DNA of 64,000 bases from Roseibium album (lineage in GTDB: Bacteria > Pseudomonadota > Alphaproteobacteria > Rhizobiales > Stappiaceae): positions 744,001 to 808,000 of the forward strand of contig NZ_CXWE01000002.1 in the NCBI RefSeq assembly GCF_001404515.1, in the 5' to 3' direction. Position numbers and translations under genes: made by a program. The first letter of the stretch is position 1, and each line of letters begins with the position of its first letter. This document shows, in pieces, positions 34,109 through 43,757 of this stretch. The notes under the pieces are model-generated. The model did no database searches, was not told the origin of the DNA, and saw only the letters and a list, made by a program, of their open reading frames with translations.

Positions 34109-35935
34109 TCAAGCCCCGTCCAGCTCTTCAAGCTCGTCAATGATGCGTTCGATCACCGACAGTCCCTTTTTCCAGAAATCCGGGTCGGATGCGCTGAGGC
34201 CGAAGGGGGTGAGAAGCTCGGAATGGTGTTTGGTACCACCCGCTTTCAGCAGGTCGAAGTATTTTTCCTGAAATCCCGTCTCGGCATCCTCATAAACTGC
34301 AAACAGCGAATTCACCAGACAGTCTCCAAACGCATAGGCGTAGACATAGAAAGGCGAATGTATGAAATGCGGGATATAGGTCCAGAAGGACTCGTATCCC
34401 TCGTTCAGCTTGATGGCCGGTCCGAGACTTTCTCCTTGGACAGACATCCAGAGCTCACCGATCTTGTCAGACGTCAGCTCGCCGTTCCGCCGCTCCGTGT
34501 GAACCTTTCGCTCGAACGAATAGAACGCGATCTGGCGAACGACGGTATTGATCATGTCCTCGGCCTTTGACGCCAGCATGATCTTGCGTGTCTGCGGGTT
34601 GTCCGCCTTTGCCAGCAAAGACTTGAAGGTCAGCATTTCACCGAAAACACTTGCCGTTTCAGCAAGCGTCAGCGGCGTCGGCGCCATCAGCGTTCCGTTA
34701 TGGCCGGCAAGAACCTGGTGTACGCCATGGCCGAGCTCATGCGCGAGCGTCATGACGTCCCGGATTTTGCCCTGATAGTTGACGAGAACATAGGGATGGG
34801 CGCTCGGAACCGTCGGATGCGCGAACGCGCCCGGTGCCTTGCCGGACCGCGCAGGCGCATCGATCCAGCCTTTATCGAAGAACCTGCCCGCGATCTCGGA
34901 CATTTCCGGAGAAAAGGCATCATACGCGGACAGAACCGTCTGCCGGGCCTCGTCCCAGGAAATAACCCTGGTATCAGCATCCGGAAGTGGAGCATTGCGG
35001 TCCCAGCAGTTGAGCTGTTCCACTCCGAGCCAGTTGGCCTTCAGACGGTAATATCGATGCGAGAGCCGGGGATAGGCGTCACGTACGGCAGCGACAAGGG
35101 CATCGACGACGTCCCGCTCGACACGGTTCGCCAGGTGGCGGCTATCGGCGATATCCTTGAAATTCCGCCAACGGTCCGAAATTTCCTTGTCCTTGGCCAG
35201 CGTATTGGTAATCAGAGCGAACGTTCGCAGATTTTCCGAAAACGTTTCGTTCAATGCGGCGAATGCCTTGCCACGGTTGTCAGCCGACGGATCGACGAGA
35301 AGATTGAGGGTTGGCTCGATCGCCAGTTTTTCTCCGTCAACCTCGAATGTCAGCGATGCCATCGTTTCGTCGAACAGCCGGTTCCAGGCGTTGCTTCCCG
35401 TCACTGATTTTTCGTGAAACAGCTGCTCGACGCGATCCTCGAGCTGGTAGGGTTTGCCCTTGCGCAGATCTTCTATCCAGGGCCGGTAATGCGCCAGTTG
35501 CCCGTCCTCTAGCGCTGCCTCCACAATAGCGTCGTCGACCGTGTTCAGTTCCAGCGTGAAGAACAGGAGATGCGAACTGGCCGTCGTGATCTGTTCCTGG
35601 ACATCGCCGTAGAATTTCTGTGCTGACGGGTCGATTGTATTTCCGGCGTAAACCAGACCCGCAAACGAAATCAGTCTGCCCATGAGGTCTTCCAGATCCT
35701 CATACGCACGGATCGAGGTCACCAGGGCCGGAACATTGTCCTGCGCCATCTCCGCAAGGCGGCCTTTGTAAGAAGCCTCGAATGTCTTTGCCCGTTCCAG
35801 GCTTTCCTGAAGATCCTGCGCGACCTCCGGCGCATCCATCGACGGATAAAGATCAGTCAGATCCCATTCAGGCAAGGCTCCGAGATCACCGGACGCAGCT
35901 GACTGGGGTGCATGCACTGGATGCGGAAGGGGCAT
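34109..35935 (-). CDS. pepF: M3 family oligoendopeptidase F
   Basis: The 608-residue protein matches the PepF/M3B zinc oligopeptidases. The zinc-binding HELGH is H399-E400-xx-H403 in the context MTLAHELGHGVHQ, with the third ligand in LAETASVFGEML downstream. Such enzymes cut short peptides in the cytoplasm. It is the first gene of a minus-strand pair with DUF3445, and is divergent from the sigma-54 activator gene over a 110-base gap. Confidence 0.93.
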   Translation of the reverse strand: MPLPHPVHAPQSAASGDLGALPEWDLTDLYPSMDAPEVAQDLQESLERAKTFEASYKGRLAEMAQDNVPALVTSIRAYEDLEDLMGRLISFAGLVYAGNTIDPSAQKFYGDVQEQITTASSHLLFFTLELNTVDDAIVEAALEDGQLAHYRPWIEDLRKGKPYQLEDRVEQLFHEKSVTGSNAWNRLFDETMASLTFEVDGEKLAIEPTLNLLVDPSADNRGKAFAALNETFSENLRTFALITNTLAKDKEISDRWRNFKDIADSRHLANRVERDVVDALVAAVRDAYPRLSHRYYRLKANWLGVEQLNCWDRNAPLPDADTRVISWDEARQTVLSAYDAFSPEMSEIAGRFFDKGWIDAPARSGKAPGAFAHPTVPSAHPYVLVNYQGKIRDVMTLAHELGHGVHQVLAGHNGTLMAPTPLTLAETASVFGEMLTFKSLLAKADNPQTRKIMLASKAEDMINTVVRQIAFYSFERKVHTERRNGELTSDKIGELWMSVQGESLGPAIKLNEGYESFWTYIPHFIHSPFYVYAYAFGDCLVNSLFAVYEDAETGFQEKYFDLLKAGGTKHHSELLTPFGLSASDPDFWKKGLSVIERIIDELEELDGA

Positions 35936-36123
35936 TTTTCACTCCGGTAAGAAACCGCTCCGGCCGGAGCGGGGAATTGTCTGTTCTCAGATTAGTAGGA
36001 CGGGCAACCACAATGGCGCAATTCTGAATACTGATTTTTTTACGAATGCTTGGACGATTTATTTACCCGATTGCGACCATAATGGTTCGAAACGAGACAA
36101 ATCGAAGTGAACTGATCCGACCC

Positions 36124-37683
36124 ATGCAAGCATCAAGCGGAAAAATTCTCATCGTCGACGACGATCCGATCCAGCGCAGGCTCCTGGAAGAGGCTGTGAA
36201 AAAATTCGGGTATCGCTCGAAGACGGCGGAAAACGGCGTTGAAGCCATGCGGGTCATGAGTGGTCCGGAAGCCAGCGAGATCGACCTGATCATTCTGGAC
36301 ATGGTCATGCCGGAACTCGACGGCCTGGGCGTCCTGGAGCAGCTGCGCGGTAACAAGAACGCCACACCGGTGATCGTCCAGACGGGACATGGCGGGATCG
36401 ACACGGTCGTCAGCGTCATGAACGCGGGCGCACAGGACTTCGTGGTCAAACCTGTTGCCCCCGAGCGCCTCAATGTGTCCATCAGAAATCTGCTGAAAAC
36501 TTCCGCTCTTGAAGACGAAATCACAAGGTTCCGGAAACAGGCGTCAGGGACCCTGACCTTTGCCGACATCATCACCCATTCCGCAGCGATGGAGCGTGTG
36601 ATCAGTCTTGGCAAAAGGGCAGCGGCCTCCAACATCCCCATTCTGATCGAGGGGGAAAGCGGCGTCGGCAAGGAAATGATCGCAAGCGCCATTCAGGGAT
36701 CCAGCGATCGAAGGTCCAAGCCGCTGGTCGCCGTCAACTGCGGTGCTATCCCGGAAAACCTCGTGGAATCCATTTTGTTTGGGCACGAAAAGGGAGCCTT
36801 TACGGGCGCTGTCGACAAGCATGTCGGCAAGTTCCAGGAAGCGCACGGCGGCACCTTGTTTCTGGACGAGGTCGGCGAGTTGCCGCAGGACGTCCAGGTG
36901 AAACTCCTGCGTGCGATCCAGGAAAACGAAATCGATCCGATTGGGGGCAGAAGACCCGTGAAGGTGGATTTCCGTCTGATATCGGCGACCAACCGGCGCC
37001 TGATAGACCAGGTAAAGGAAGGTGTTTTCAGGGAAGACCTTTACTACCGTTTGAACGTGTTTCCGATCTGGATCCCGCCCTTGCGCGACCGGCGCGAGGA
37101 CATTCCGGCCCTGACGCGGCACTTCCTCGCACGCTTTGCCGCGGAAGAGGGAAAACCCCATGTTGCAGGTGTTGCTGCGGACACCCTTGCGATGCTGCAG
37201 GACTACCACTGGCCCGGGAACATCCGCCAGCTTGAGAACGCTGTCTTCAGGGCAGTGGTCTTGTGTGATGGCGCTCAACTGACCGCTTATGACTTTCCGC
37301 AGATTGCAGCAGCGGTGGACCAGCCGACTGTGGAACCGGTTGCACCGGTGCAACACCATCCGGCTGAGCAGGAAACACCGGCCCATTCGGCCACGGCCGA
37401 TCCTGTCATGCAGGCCCGGCCCGCATCCGGAGAGCAGTCCTCATCTTCTCCGCAATCCGGATTTGAATTCGCAGCGCCTTTCGGCTTCATGCGCAACCTC
37501 GACAGGGAGGGTCATGTCCGAAAATTGGCCGACATTGAGGAAGAACTGATTCGGGCAGCCATCAACCATTATTCCGGACGCATGACGGAAGTCGCAAAAC
37601 GCCTGGGAATCGGCCGATCCACACTTTATCGAAAGCTGAAGGAATACGGTCTGGAGGACAACGACAGGAATGCCGCGGCATGA
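36124..37683 (+). CDS. sigma-54-dependent response regulator (NtrC family)
   Basis: The protein (519 residues from ATG 36124) has three parts. A receiver domain carries DDD at 12-14, likely phospho-site D59 in LIILDM, and a lysine in DFVVKP. A central AAA+ ATPase carries Walker A GESGVGKE, the sigma-54 loop KGAFTGAVD and FLDEVGELP. A C-terminal Fis-type helix-turn-helix reads MTEVAKRLGIGRSTLYRKL. A Pro/Gln/Ser-rich linker precedes it. The start is uncertain: ATGs at 36046 and 36082 are in frame, and none has a good ribosome site. No partner kinase is adjacent, so the signal is unknown. Confidence 0.9.
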   Translation: MQASSGKILIVDDDPIQRRLLEEAVKKFGYRSKTAENGVEAMRVMSGPEASEIDLIILDMVMPELDGLGVLEQLRGNKNATPVIVQTGHGGIDTVVSVMNAGAQDFVVKPVAPERLNVSIRNLLKTSALEDEITRFRKQASGTLTFADIITHSAAMERVISLGKRAAASNIPILIEGESGVGKEMIASAIQGSSDRRSKPLVAVNCGAIPENLVESILFGHEKGAFTGAVDKHVGKFQEAHGGTLFLDEVGELPQDVQVKLLRAIQENEIDPIGGRRPVKVDFRLISATNRRLIDQVKEGVFREDLYYRLNVFPIWIPPLRDRREDIPALTRHFLARFAAEEGKPHVAGVAADTLAMLQDYHWPGNIRQLENAVFRAVVLCDGAQLTAYDFPQIAAAVDQPTVEPVAPVQHHPAEQETPAHSATADPVMQARPASGEQSSSSPQSGFEFAAPFGFMRNLDREGHVRKLADIEEELIRAAINHYSGRMTEVAKRLGIGRSTLYRKLKEYGLEDNDRNAAA

Positions 37684-37919
37684 TTGTTGCCGGGAATCTC
37701 GGTCACTTGTCAAAATGGACGATTTTTTGACGCATTCTGCCCTTATTCAGCCCAAAAGCAGGGTTTTTCTTGATTGCATGCGTACCGTTGCAATTCCGCC
37801 ACGATTACCAAGCGAGCGGAATTAGGGTAAAAACTTCTTAACCTGCAGCGGTTAGTGTATGTCTCCTGCTGGGGAGCATGGGATGGGCGTTTGGCCCTCA
37901 AAGAACGGCGAGATAGAGA

Positions 37920-39725
37920 TTGCGTAACCGATTTGTTGATTTCGGCGCCGTCGGTTGGCTGAAACGGGCAGCGAAGATCGTGAGTGCGTTTGTCGTCGCA
38001 TTTGCCTGCGTCGCGACAGCTGCGCATGCTCAGACCCGTACGCTCAAGCTTTACAACACGCACACCAAAGAGCGTGTCTCCATCACCTTCAAGAAAAACG
38101 GCCGTTATCTGCCCGCAGGTCTGCGCGAGGCCAACCGTTTCCTGCGCGACTGGCGCAGAAATGAAATCACCAAGATGGATCCGGAACTTCTCGACCTGAT
38201 CTGGGAAGTCTACCGCGAAGTGCGTGCCAAGGATCACATCTACGTCGTGTCCAGCTATCGGTCACCTGCGACCAACAACATGCTGCGAAAACGTTCCAGG
38301 GGTGTTGCCAAAAACAGCCAGCATACGCTCGGCAAGGCCATGGACTTCTACATTCCCGGCGTCAATCTGGCCAGGCTTCGGGCCACGGGTCTGCGCAAGC
38401 AGATCGGTGGAGTCGGATACTATCCGCGATCCGGTTCGCCGTTTGTGCATATGGACACGGGTCGTGTCCGCCACTGGCCGAAGATGAGCCGTTCACAGCT
38501 TGCCAAGGTCTTTCCCAGCGGCAAGACTCTCCATATCCCCTCGGACGGCAAGCCCATGAAAGGCTACAAGCTCGCACTTGCAGAATCCAAGTCGGGCAAG
38601 CGAAGCACTTCACGGCCGACCATTGTTGCCTCCAGCACCAGATCCAACTCCGGCTCCGCTACGCGGACCCCGACCACGCGCGATCAGAACCTGACGGCAC
38701 CCGGCAAACCGATTTTGACATCGGCAGGCAGCGAACAGCCCGTTGAACGCAGCGGTGGTGGCAACCTCTTTGCCGGCCTGTTCGGCGGCGGCGGCAACAA
38801 GAATGAAGACCAGGCGAACCGGGCGGGCGCCGTTGGCAACAAGAACGCGACCCGGACCGCCGTGTCACCAGTCCTTAAAAATCCGCCTGTTCCGGCCCGC
38901 AAGGTTCTGGAAAGCCAGCCTGAGCCGCAAGTGACTGAACCGATTGTCGTGGCGAGTGCTTCATCCGGCACCAAACCCGTTCCCGCAGGGCCCACACCGC
39001 CTCAGTCGATTGAAACGCCGCCGGCACCCAACACGCTGGATGCGCAACGCTTCGCACTTGAAAGCGGTCAGCCCGAGCCGACCAACCAGGCGATCGATTC
39101 CCGCTTTCAGACCGCGGCAGCACCCTCCCAGAAGCCCGACACAGGTTTGAGCGAAGCAGCGAAGGTTGCGGCGGCACAGCTTGGAATCGACGGGGAACAG
39201 CCCGCGATCGGCAATCCACCGGCGGACAACGCCGTTGCAGCGATTGCAGCAGCAACAGGAACCGCACCACCCTATCCGGCACCGGCACCCCGCCCTGAGA
39301 CTACATTGGCTTATGCGTCAGCGACGGCAACACCACCGGTTCTGAACCGCTCATTGCGGCCTTCTGCGTCTTCTCAGGAGAACGCAGCGGTAACACGCGC
39401 AAAAGCAACGCCTCAGGCCAGTAGAGCTCCGGCGCAACCGTCCGTTTCCGGCCGCATTCCGCGAGCCCAGATCATTGATCCCATGGCGGGGTTTGCCAGC
39501 CTGCCTGACAAGTCCGAACCGACACTTCTTTCAGGTGCGGGAACGACACGGCACCAGACATTTGCACTGTTGAGTCACCCCAACCAGCGCCGATTGAAAA
39601 ACGTGATGATGCCCGCAAACCGCTTTGTCGCTGCAAGCTTCGACCAGGCGCCTTACGGCTCGCTCAGAACAGACCGTTTCGAGGGGCCTGCGATTGTCGT
39701 GCTGCCGGTCCGTTACGCGCGGTAA
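37920..39725 (+). CDS. DUF882 (YcbK/M15-like) murein peptidase with long disordered tail
   Basis: The 601-residue protein starts with a signal peptide (AFVVAFACVATAAHAQ) and then a 150-residue DUF882/YcbK domain: VSSYRSPATNNMLRK, SQHTLGKAMDFYI with the zinc-type His and Asp, and SPFVHMDTGRVRHW. The remaining 380 residues are rich in Pro, Ala, Thr and Ser and look disordered, perhaps spanning peptidoglycan. I chose TTG 37920 because no ATG covers the signal peptide. The family is thought to cleave peptidoglycan cross-links; that is from homology. Confidence 0.85.
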   Translation: MRNRFVDFGAVGWLKRAAKIVSAFVVAFACVATAAHAQTRTLKLYNTHTKERVSITFKKNGRYLPAGLREANRFLRDWRRNEITKMDPELLDLIWEVYREVRAKDHIYVVSSYRSPATNNMLRKRSRGVAKNSQHTLGKAMDFYIPGVNLARLRATGLRKQIGGVGYYPRSGSPFVHMDTGRVRHWPKMSRSQLAKVFPSGKTLHIPSDGKPMKGYKLALAESKSGKRSTSRPTIVASSTRSNSGSATRTPTTRDQNLTAPGKPILTSAGSEQPVERSGGGNLFAGLFGGGGNKNEDQANRAGAVGNKNATRTAVSPVLKNPPVPARKVLESQPEPQVTEPIVVASASSGTKPVPAGPTPPQSIETPPAPNTLDAQRFALESGQPEPTNQAIDSRFQTAAAPSQKPDTGLSEAAKVAAAQLGIDGEQPAIGNPPADNAVAAIAAATGTAPPYPAPAPRPETTLAYASATATPPVLNRSLRPSASSQENAAVTRAKATPQASRAPAQPSVSGRIPRAQIIDPMAGFASLPDKSEPTLLSGAGTTRHQTFALLSHPNQRRLKNVMMPANRFVAASFDQAPYGSLRTDRFEGPAIVVLPVRYAR

Positions 39726-39760
39726 AGATTGTTGCCTGGGCTGGTCTGACCAGACAAGAA

Positions 39761-39788
39761 AAGAGCGGCTCTCTGGCCGCTCTTTTTT
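39761..39788 (+). terminator. Rho-independent terminator
   Basis: Stem AAGAGCGGC (39761-39769) and GCCGCTCTT (39776-39784), 6-base loop, then a T run to 39788. It ends the DUF882 gene and sits before the convergent gapR. Confidence 0.88.
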
Positions 39789-39806
39789 ATTTCACAATGT
39801 AGAAAA

Positions 39807-40073
39807 TCAGCTCTCGGGATCAGCCGGCCCCGCCATGCCAAGAGCATGGAGATAGAGGTCGAGAACAGCCTCTTCCTCTTCACGTTCATGCGGCTGTTTC
39901 TTGCGCAGTGATACCACCTTGCGCAGGATTTTTACGTCATAGCCATTACCCTTGGCTTCCGCATAGACGTCCTTGATGTCGTCGGCGATCACCTTTTTTT
40001 CTTCTTCCAAACGCTCAACGCGTTCAATGAATGCCCGCAGCTGATCGGCTGCAACTCCACCAGGATCGGACAT
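39807..40073 (-). CDS. gapR: GapR, nucleoid-associated protein (UPF0335/DUF2312)
   Basis: The 88-residue protein matches DUF2312. In Caulobacter, GapR is an essential AT-rich-DNA and overtwisted-DNA binder that aids topoisomerases at replication. The helical core is [40 protein letters not shown] and [11 protein letters not shown]. It lies alone with a terminator on the far side of its 3' neighbour. Two other cell-cycle genes, cpdR and rcdA, are elsewhere in the window. Confidence 0.93.
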   Translation of the reverse strand: MSDPGGVAADQLRAFIERVERLEEEKKVIADDIKDVYAEAKGNGYDVKILRKVVSLRKKQPHEREEEEAVLDLYLHALGMAGPADPES

Positions 40074-40214
40074 GGAATAAGGTCTCCTTTTTTCTTTCTA
40101 TTCGTCGATCATTGACCAGCACCGGATGATATCTGCCCCATCCGGATACCTTTCAATTCAAATCACCGCTGATCGGATCCGTACGCTCTGCACGTGACGA
40201 ACGGTCCGCACATC

Positions 40215-40511
40215 TCAGTGTTGCGGCTTGTTCTTTTCAAAGGCCGCCTTTTGGGCGTCGGACGCATCAGTCTGGTACTTGTCTTTCCATTCGCCGTAGG
40301 GCATCCCGTAGACGATTTCACGGGCATCAGCCTTCTCGAGGGAGAGACCTTTTTCCTCCGCAGCATCCTGATACCAGTTCGAAAGGCAGTTACGGCAAAA
40401 ACCCGCCAGGTTCATCATGTCGATGTTCTGGACATCGGTGCGGTTGCGCAGATGGTCGACGAGGCGCCTGAAAACGGCCGCTTCCAATTCCTGCTTCGTA
40501 TTATCGTCCAT
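40215..40511 (-). CDS. DUF1244 domain protein
   Basis: The 98-residue protein matches DUF1244, a small alphaproteobacterial and gammaproteobacterial family. The core is FRRLVDHLRNRTDVQNIDMM, then LAGFCRNCLSNWYQDA with a CxxC pair, and EIVYGMPYGEWKDKYQ. ATG 40511 follows AAGGAG. It starts 34 bases after the N-formylglutamate amidohydrolase gene, so the two are one transcript. The CxxC suggests metal or redox function, which is inference. Confidence 0.87.
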   Translation of the reverse strand: MDDNTKQELEAAVFRRLVDHLRNRTDVQNIDMMNLAGFCRNCLSNWYQDAAEEKGLSLEKADAREIVYGMPYGEWKDKYQTDASDAQKAAFEKNKPQH

Positions 40512-40545
40512 TGCAACGAACTCCTTCCGTCTCAACCATCACCAT

Positions 40546-41355
40546 TCAGGTAATGTCGTTGCGGGATTTGAAAAATGTCACTTTCCGGCAGTCGGTTTGT
40601 CCGGCGATGCCCAGCAAGATCGGCTCCAGCCTACCGGCCCATTCCATTTGCCCGCCCTCTTCTGCGATCAGATCCTGCCGCAGTTCAAGCAAGACATGAG
40701 CCAGCCCGCGCTGCGTTGCATGCCGATACATCGTGTCGTTTTTGAGAGCCCCGTCATAAGGTTCATTGTCGCCGACGACGAGATCTCTCTGGTCTCTCAG
40801 TCCGGTCAGCATCGGTTCGATCGCTCTCGGATCGCTGTCCCACAAAACAGTCGCGTGCCAGGGCCGCGGGAGACCGCGCCACACAGGCGTAAAGCTGTGG
40901 ATCGACACGAGGACAGGCGGCGCCGAAGTCTGCATCATGGCATCGATCGTCCGGTCGATCAGGTCATGATACGGCTTGTGGAACTGATTTATGCGGTAGG
41001 CCCGTTCTTCGCCGTCAATCGTGACGTTTCCGGGAACAACCGCACCGTCCGACAGGCGCATGATCAGTGTCGGATCGTCTTCTCCGCGGTTCGGATCGAT
41101 CAACAGACGCGAATAGGTTGTCAGGCAGGCAGGTGCATTGAGGCGCCTTGCGAGTTCAAGCGTGACCGCCCTTGCACCGATATCGTAACCGATATGGCGC
41201 TGGAACTGCTCGGGTGCGACGCCCAGGCTCCCGTAGTCGGGCGGCACTGCATTGCAGGCATGATCGCACAGGAGCAGAATTCCGGAATTCAGGTCGCCGT
41301 TCACATATTCGGTCGGTTGGAAAATTTCACCGGCCATTGCTGCAGTCTGTGTCAT
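40546..41355 (-). CDS. N-formylglutamate amidohydrolase family protein, first copy
   Basis: The 269-residue protein matches the N-formylglutamate amidohydrolase family. Visible landmarks are LLCDHACNAVPP near residue 28, HIGYDIGARAV near 54, PYHDLIDRTID near 128 and SIHSFTPVWRG near 151. In histidine breakdown the family releases formate and glutamate; other members have unrelated roles. A second paralogue is at 46703-47623. No hut genes are nearby, so histidine use is unproven. It forms an operon with the DUF1244 gene. Confidence 0.87.
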   Translation of the reverse strand: MTQTAAMAGEIFQPTEYVNGDLNSGILLLCDHACNAVPPDYGSLGVAPEQFQRHIGYDIGARAVTLELARRLNAPACLTTYSRLLIDPNRGEDDPTLIMRLSDGAVVPGNVTIDGEERAYRINQFHKPYHDLIDRTIDAMMQTSAPPVLVSIHSFTPVWRGLPRPWHATVLWDSDPRAIEPMLTGLRDQRDLVVGDNEPYDGALKNDTMYRHATQRGLAHVLLELRQDLIAEEGGQMEWAGRLEPILLGIAGQTDCRKVTFFKSRNDIT

Positions 41356-41838
41356 GTCACGCTTCGTGGAAATTTCTCAGGCGCTGAATGCGCAGGCGCA
41401 CAGGTTTACGTCAATCTGGCCGAAGAACCAAGCCTGAAAGCGCAAAACCCGCAAGTCCTTGCGGTTCGATTCGATGTCCGTCGCGAAAATGCACACAGCT
41501 CTGGAAAACTCTGTGAATTCAGGAGCCTTGAGGGTCGCAAAGCATCATGAGTATACGCTTTATTGACGGCTAACATCTATCAGCGAGGAAACCGCCATGT
41601 TCCCGCCCCAATTCTGGCCACATAGGTGTCGTTATCGTTCTTGCGGGCAGAATTAATTGAACGGTTCCCGGGAACGCGGTTGGGTGAGTGTCTGCACTTA
41701 AACCTGTTAACGACGTTGACAATACCCTGTTGTCGACGCAAAAAGCGAATGTCAGTAAAGCAGCAAAGTGAACGACTGCATATGTTTGAGGTTGGGGAAC
41801 GGCACCAAGGATGGTCTCGGGTACGCATCGGCGCGCCT
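41356..41838. other. intergenic region before the DUF1036 gene, no clear gene
   Basis: This 483-base gap follows the divergently oriented amidohydrolase gene. The frame of the DUF1036 gene is open through its right half, so its true start could be earlier (ATG 41782 or 41749). Nothing else coding or structural stands out. Confidence 0.4.
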
Positions 41839-42270
41839 ATGAGGACAGTTGTCGCCGGTTGCCTCGCATTGCTGTTTTCCTCAATTACCAGCGACGACGC
41901 AAAAGCCGATCTCAGGCTTTGCAACAAGACGGACAGTCAGGTCGGCGTAGCCATCGGCTACAAGGACAAGGCGGACTGGGTTACCGAGGGCTGGTGGAAC
42001 CTTGCCTCCAATTCGTGCGAGACTCTGGTTCCGGGCGCCCTCGTGTCACGCTATTATTACATCTACGCAGTTGACTACGATCAGTTTGGCGAATGGGGTG
42101 GCCGGGCCTTCATGTGTACCCGGGAAAAAGAATTCACGATTCGCGGAATTGAGGACTGTGTAGCTCGCGGTTTTGAGCGGACAGGCTTTTTTGAAATCGA
42201 CACGGGAGAGCAAAGCAGCTGGACGGTTCAGCTGACTGAACCCGTGCAACAAGGGACAGGTGGGCGATGA
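41839..42270 (+). CDS. DUF1036 domain exported protein
   Basis: The 143-residue form from ATG 41839 has a signal peptide (MRTVVAGCLALLFSSI, cleavage likely after AKA) and then the DUF1036 core DLRLCNKTDSQVGVAIGYKD and EGWWNLASNSCETLV, with six cysteines in the mature part. Longer starts exist, and none has a strong ribosome site. It overlaps the pyruvate kinase start by 4 bases, so the two are co-translated. The role of the family is not established; the cysteine-rich secreted form suggests disulfide bonds. Confidence 0.82.
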   Translation: MRTVVAGCLALLFSSITSDDAKADLRLCNKTDSQVGVAIGYKDKADWVTEGWWNLASNSCETLVPGALVSRYYYIYAVDYDQFGEWGGRAFMCTREKEFTIRGIEDCVARGFERTGFFEIDTGEQSSWTVQLTEPVQQGTGGR

Positions 42271-43703
42271 GGCGAAACCGGCGAGTTAAAATTCTAGCAA
42301 CTCTCGGACCCTCTTCCACAGAACAAGACATCATTGAAAACCTGTATCGCTCCGGTGCGGACGTCTTCCGCATCAACATGAGCCATACAGACCATGATCG
42401 TTTGAAACTGCTCGTAGAGCGCATTCGTTCTGTTGAAGGTAAAGTTGGGCGACCGATCGGCATTCTTGCCGATTTGCAGGGCCCGAAACTGCGTGTCGGA
42501 ACATTTTCCGGCGGGCCGGTGATTTTGGAAAATGGAGCGACTTTCACGCTTGACGCCGACACGTCAGGCGGCGACGTCAATCGTGTTCATCTTCCGCATC
42601 CGGAAATCCTCCAGGCATTGGAACCAGGTCACCGGTTGCTGCTGGACGATGGCAAGGTCCAGCTGAATGTGATCGAGGCAAGCGATACAAAAGCTGTTAC
42701 CGAAGTCGTTGTCGGCGGCAAGCTGTCCGATCGCAAGGGAGTCAGCGTGCCGGATTCGGAAATCGCGACCAGCGCGATGACGGAGAAGGATCACAAGGAC
42801 CTGATTGCAGCGCTCGAACAGGGAGTCGACTGGGTCGCACTTTCCTTTGTGCAGCGCCCGGATGACCTGGCCGAAGTTCGCAAGATCACCCGTGGCCGGG
42901 CAGGTGTACTGGCCAAGATCGAAAAGCCGCAGGCGATCGGCCGCCTCGACGAAATCATAGAGCTCTCCGACGCAATCATGGTCGCGCGCGGTGACCTGGG
43001 CGTGGAAATGCCGCTGGAACATGTTCCCGGACTGCAAAAGCGCATCACACGCGCCTGTCGGCGGGCAGGCAAGCCGGTCGTGATCGCGACGCAGATGCTG
43101 GAATCGATGATTTCCGCGCCTGTCCCGACACGCGCGGAAGTCTCCGATGTAGCGACCGCGGTGTTTGAAGGCGCCGATGCGGTCATGCTGTCGGCTGAAT
43201 CGGCTGCGGGCGACTTCCCGATCGAAGCTGTCTCCACGATGGACAAGATTGCGCATCAGGTCGAGCAGGACAGCAATTACCGCACGATCATCGACGCTCA
43301 GCGTGCTGAACCGGAGGCGACGGGTGCCGACGCGATTTCAGCCGCTGCCCGCCAAATCGCAGAGACCCTCAATCTTGCTGCCGTCGTCTGCTACACCACG
43401 TCGGGTGCAACCGGTCTGCGAGCGTCTCGCGAGCGTCCATCTTCACCTGTGATTGTTCTTTCGCCGGTTCTGGCAACCGCACGCCGGCTGTCTCTCGGAT
43501 GGGGGCTCCATTGCGTTGTCAGTGAAGATGCCTCAAACGAGGAAGACATGATCGACCGTGCCTGTCGCATTTCCTTTTCCGAAGGATTTGCAAAGCCCGG
43601 CCAGCGGGTGATCGTCACTGCCGGTGTACCCTTTGGCACGCCAGGGTCGACAAACATGTTGCGGATAGCATTTGTCGGCAACGACGGTCAGGGCGGCATT
43701 TGA
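42267..43703 (+). CDS. pyk: pyruvate kinase
   Basis: The 478-residue protein converts phosphoenolpyruvate and ADP to pyruvate and ATP, the last glycolytic step. Signatures: RRVKILATLGPSS at the start, RINMSHTDH near residue 33, IGILADLQGPKLR near 62 and the active-site IMVARGDLGVEMPLE near 236 with the K in VLAKIEKPQAI upstream. The C-terminal regulatory domain is complete. It is translationally coupled to the DUF1036 gene by ATGA. A hairpin follows. Confidence 0.97.
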   Translation: MRRNRRVKILATLGPSSTEQDIIENLYRSGADVFRINMSHTDHDRLKLLVERIRSVEGKVGRPIGILADLQGPKLRVGTFSGGPVILENGATFTLDADTSGGDVNRVHLPHPEILQALEPGHRLLLDDGKVQLNVIEASDTKAVTEVVVGGKLSDRKGVSVPDSEIATSAMTEKDHKDLIAALEQGVDWVALSFVQRPDDLAEVRKITRGRAGVLAKIEKPQAIGRLDEIIELSDAIMVARGDLGVEMPLEHVPGLQKRITRACRRAGKPVVIATQMLESMISAPVPTRAEVSDVATAVFEGADAVMLSAESAAGDFPIEAVSTMDKIAHQVEQDSNYRTIIDAQRAEPEATGADAISAAARQIAETLNLAAVVCYTTSGATGLRASRERPSSPVIVLSPVLATARRLSLGWGLHCVVSEDASNEEDMIDRACRISFSEGFAKPGQRVIVTAGVPFGTPGSTNMLRIAFVGNDGQGGI

Positions 43704-43723
43704 CGATCTAATCGTTTGAAAGG

Positions 43724-43757
43724 TCTGGGCAGAGGTGCGAACCACTGCTCAGATTTT
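43724..43757 (+). terminator. probable terminator between pyk and hydrolase
   Basis: TCTGGGCAG (43724-43732) pairs with CTGCTCAGA (43745-43753), including one G-T pair, over a 12-base loop, then TTTT. It overlaps the stop codon of the convergent hydrolase gene and would end pyk transcription. Confidence 0.5.

Noticed and set aside
41580..41927. Minus-strand open frame before the DUF1036 gene
   Set aside because: It overlaps the likely start region of a credible plus-strand gene and has no motif or ribosome site.
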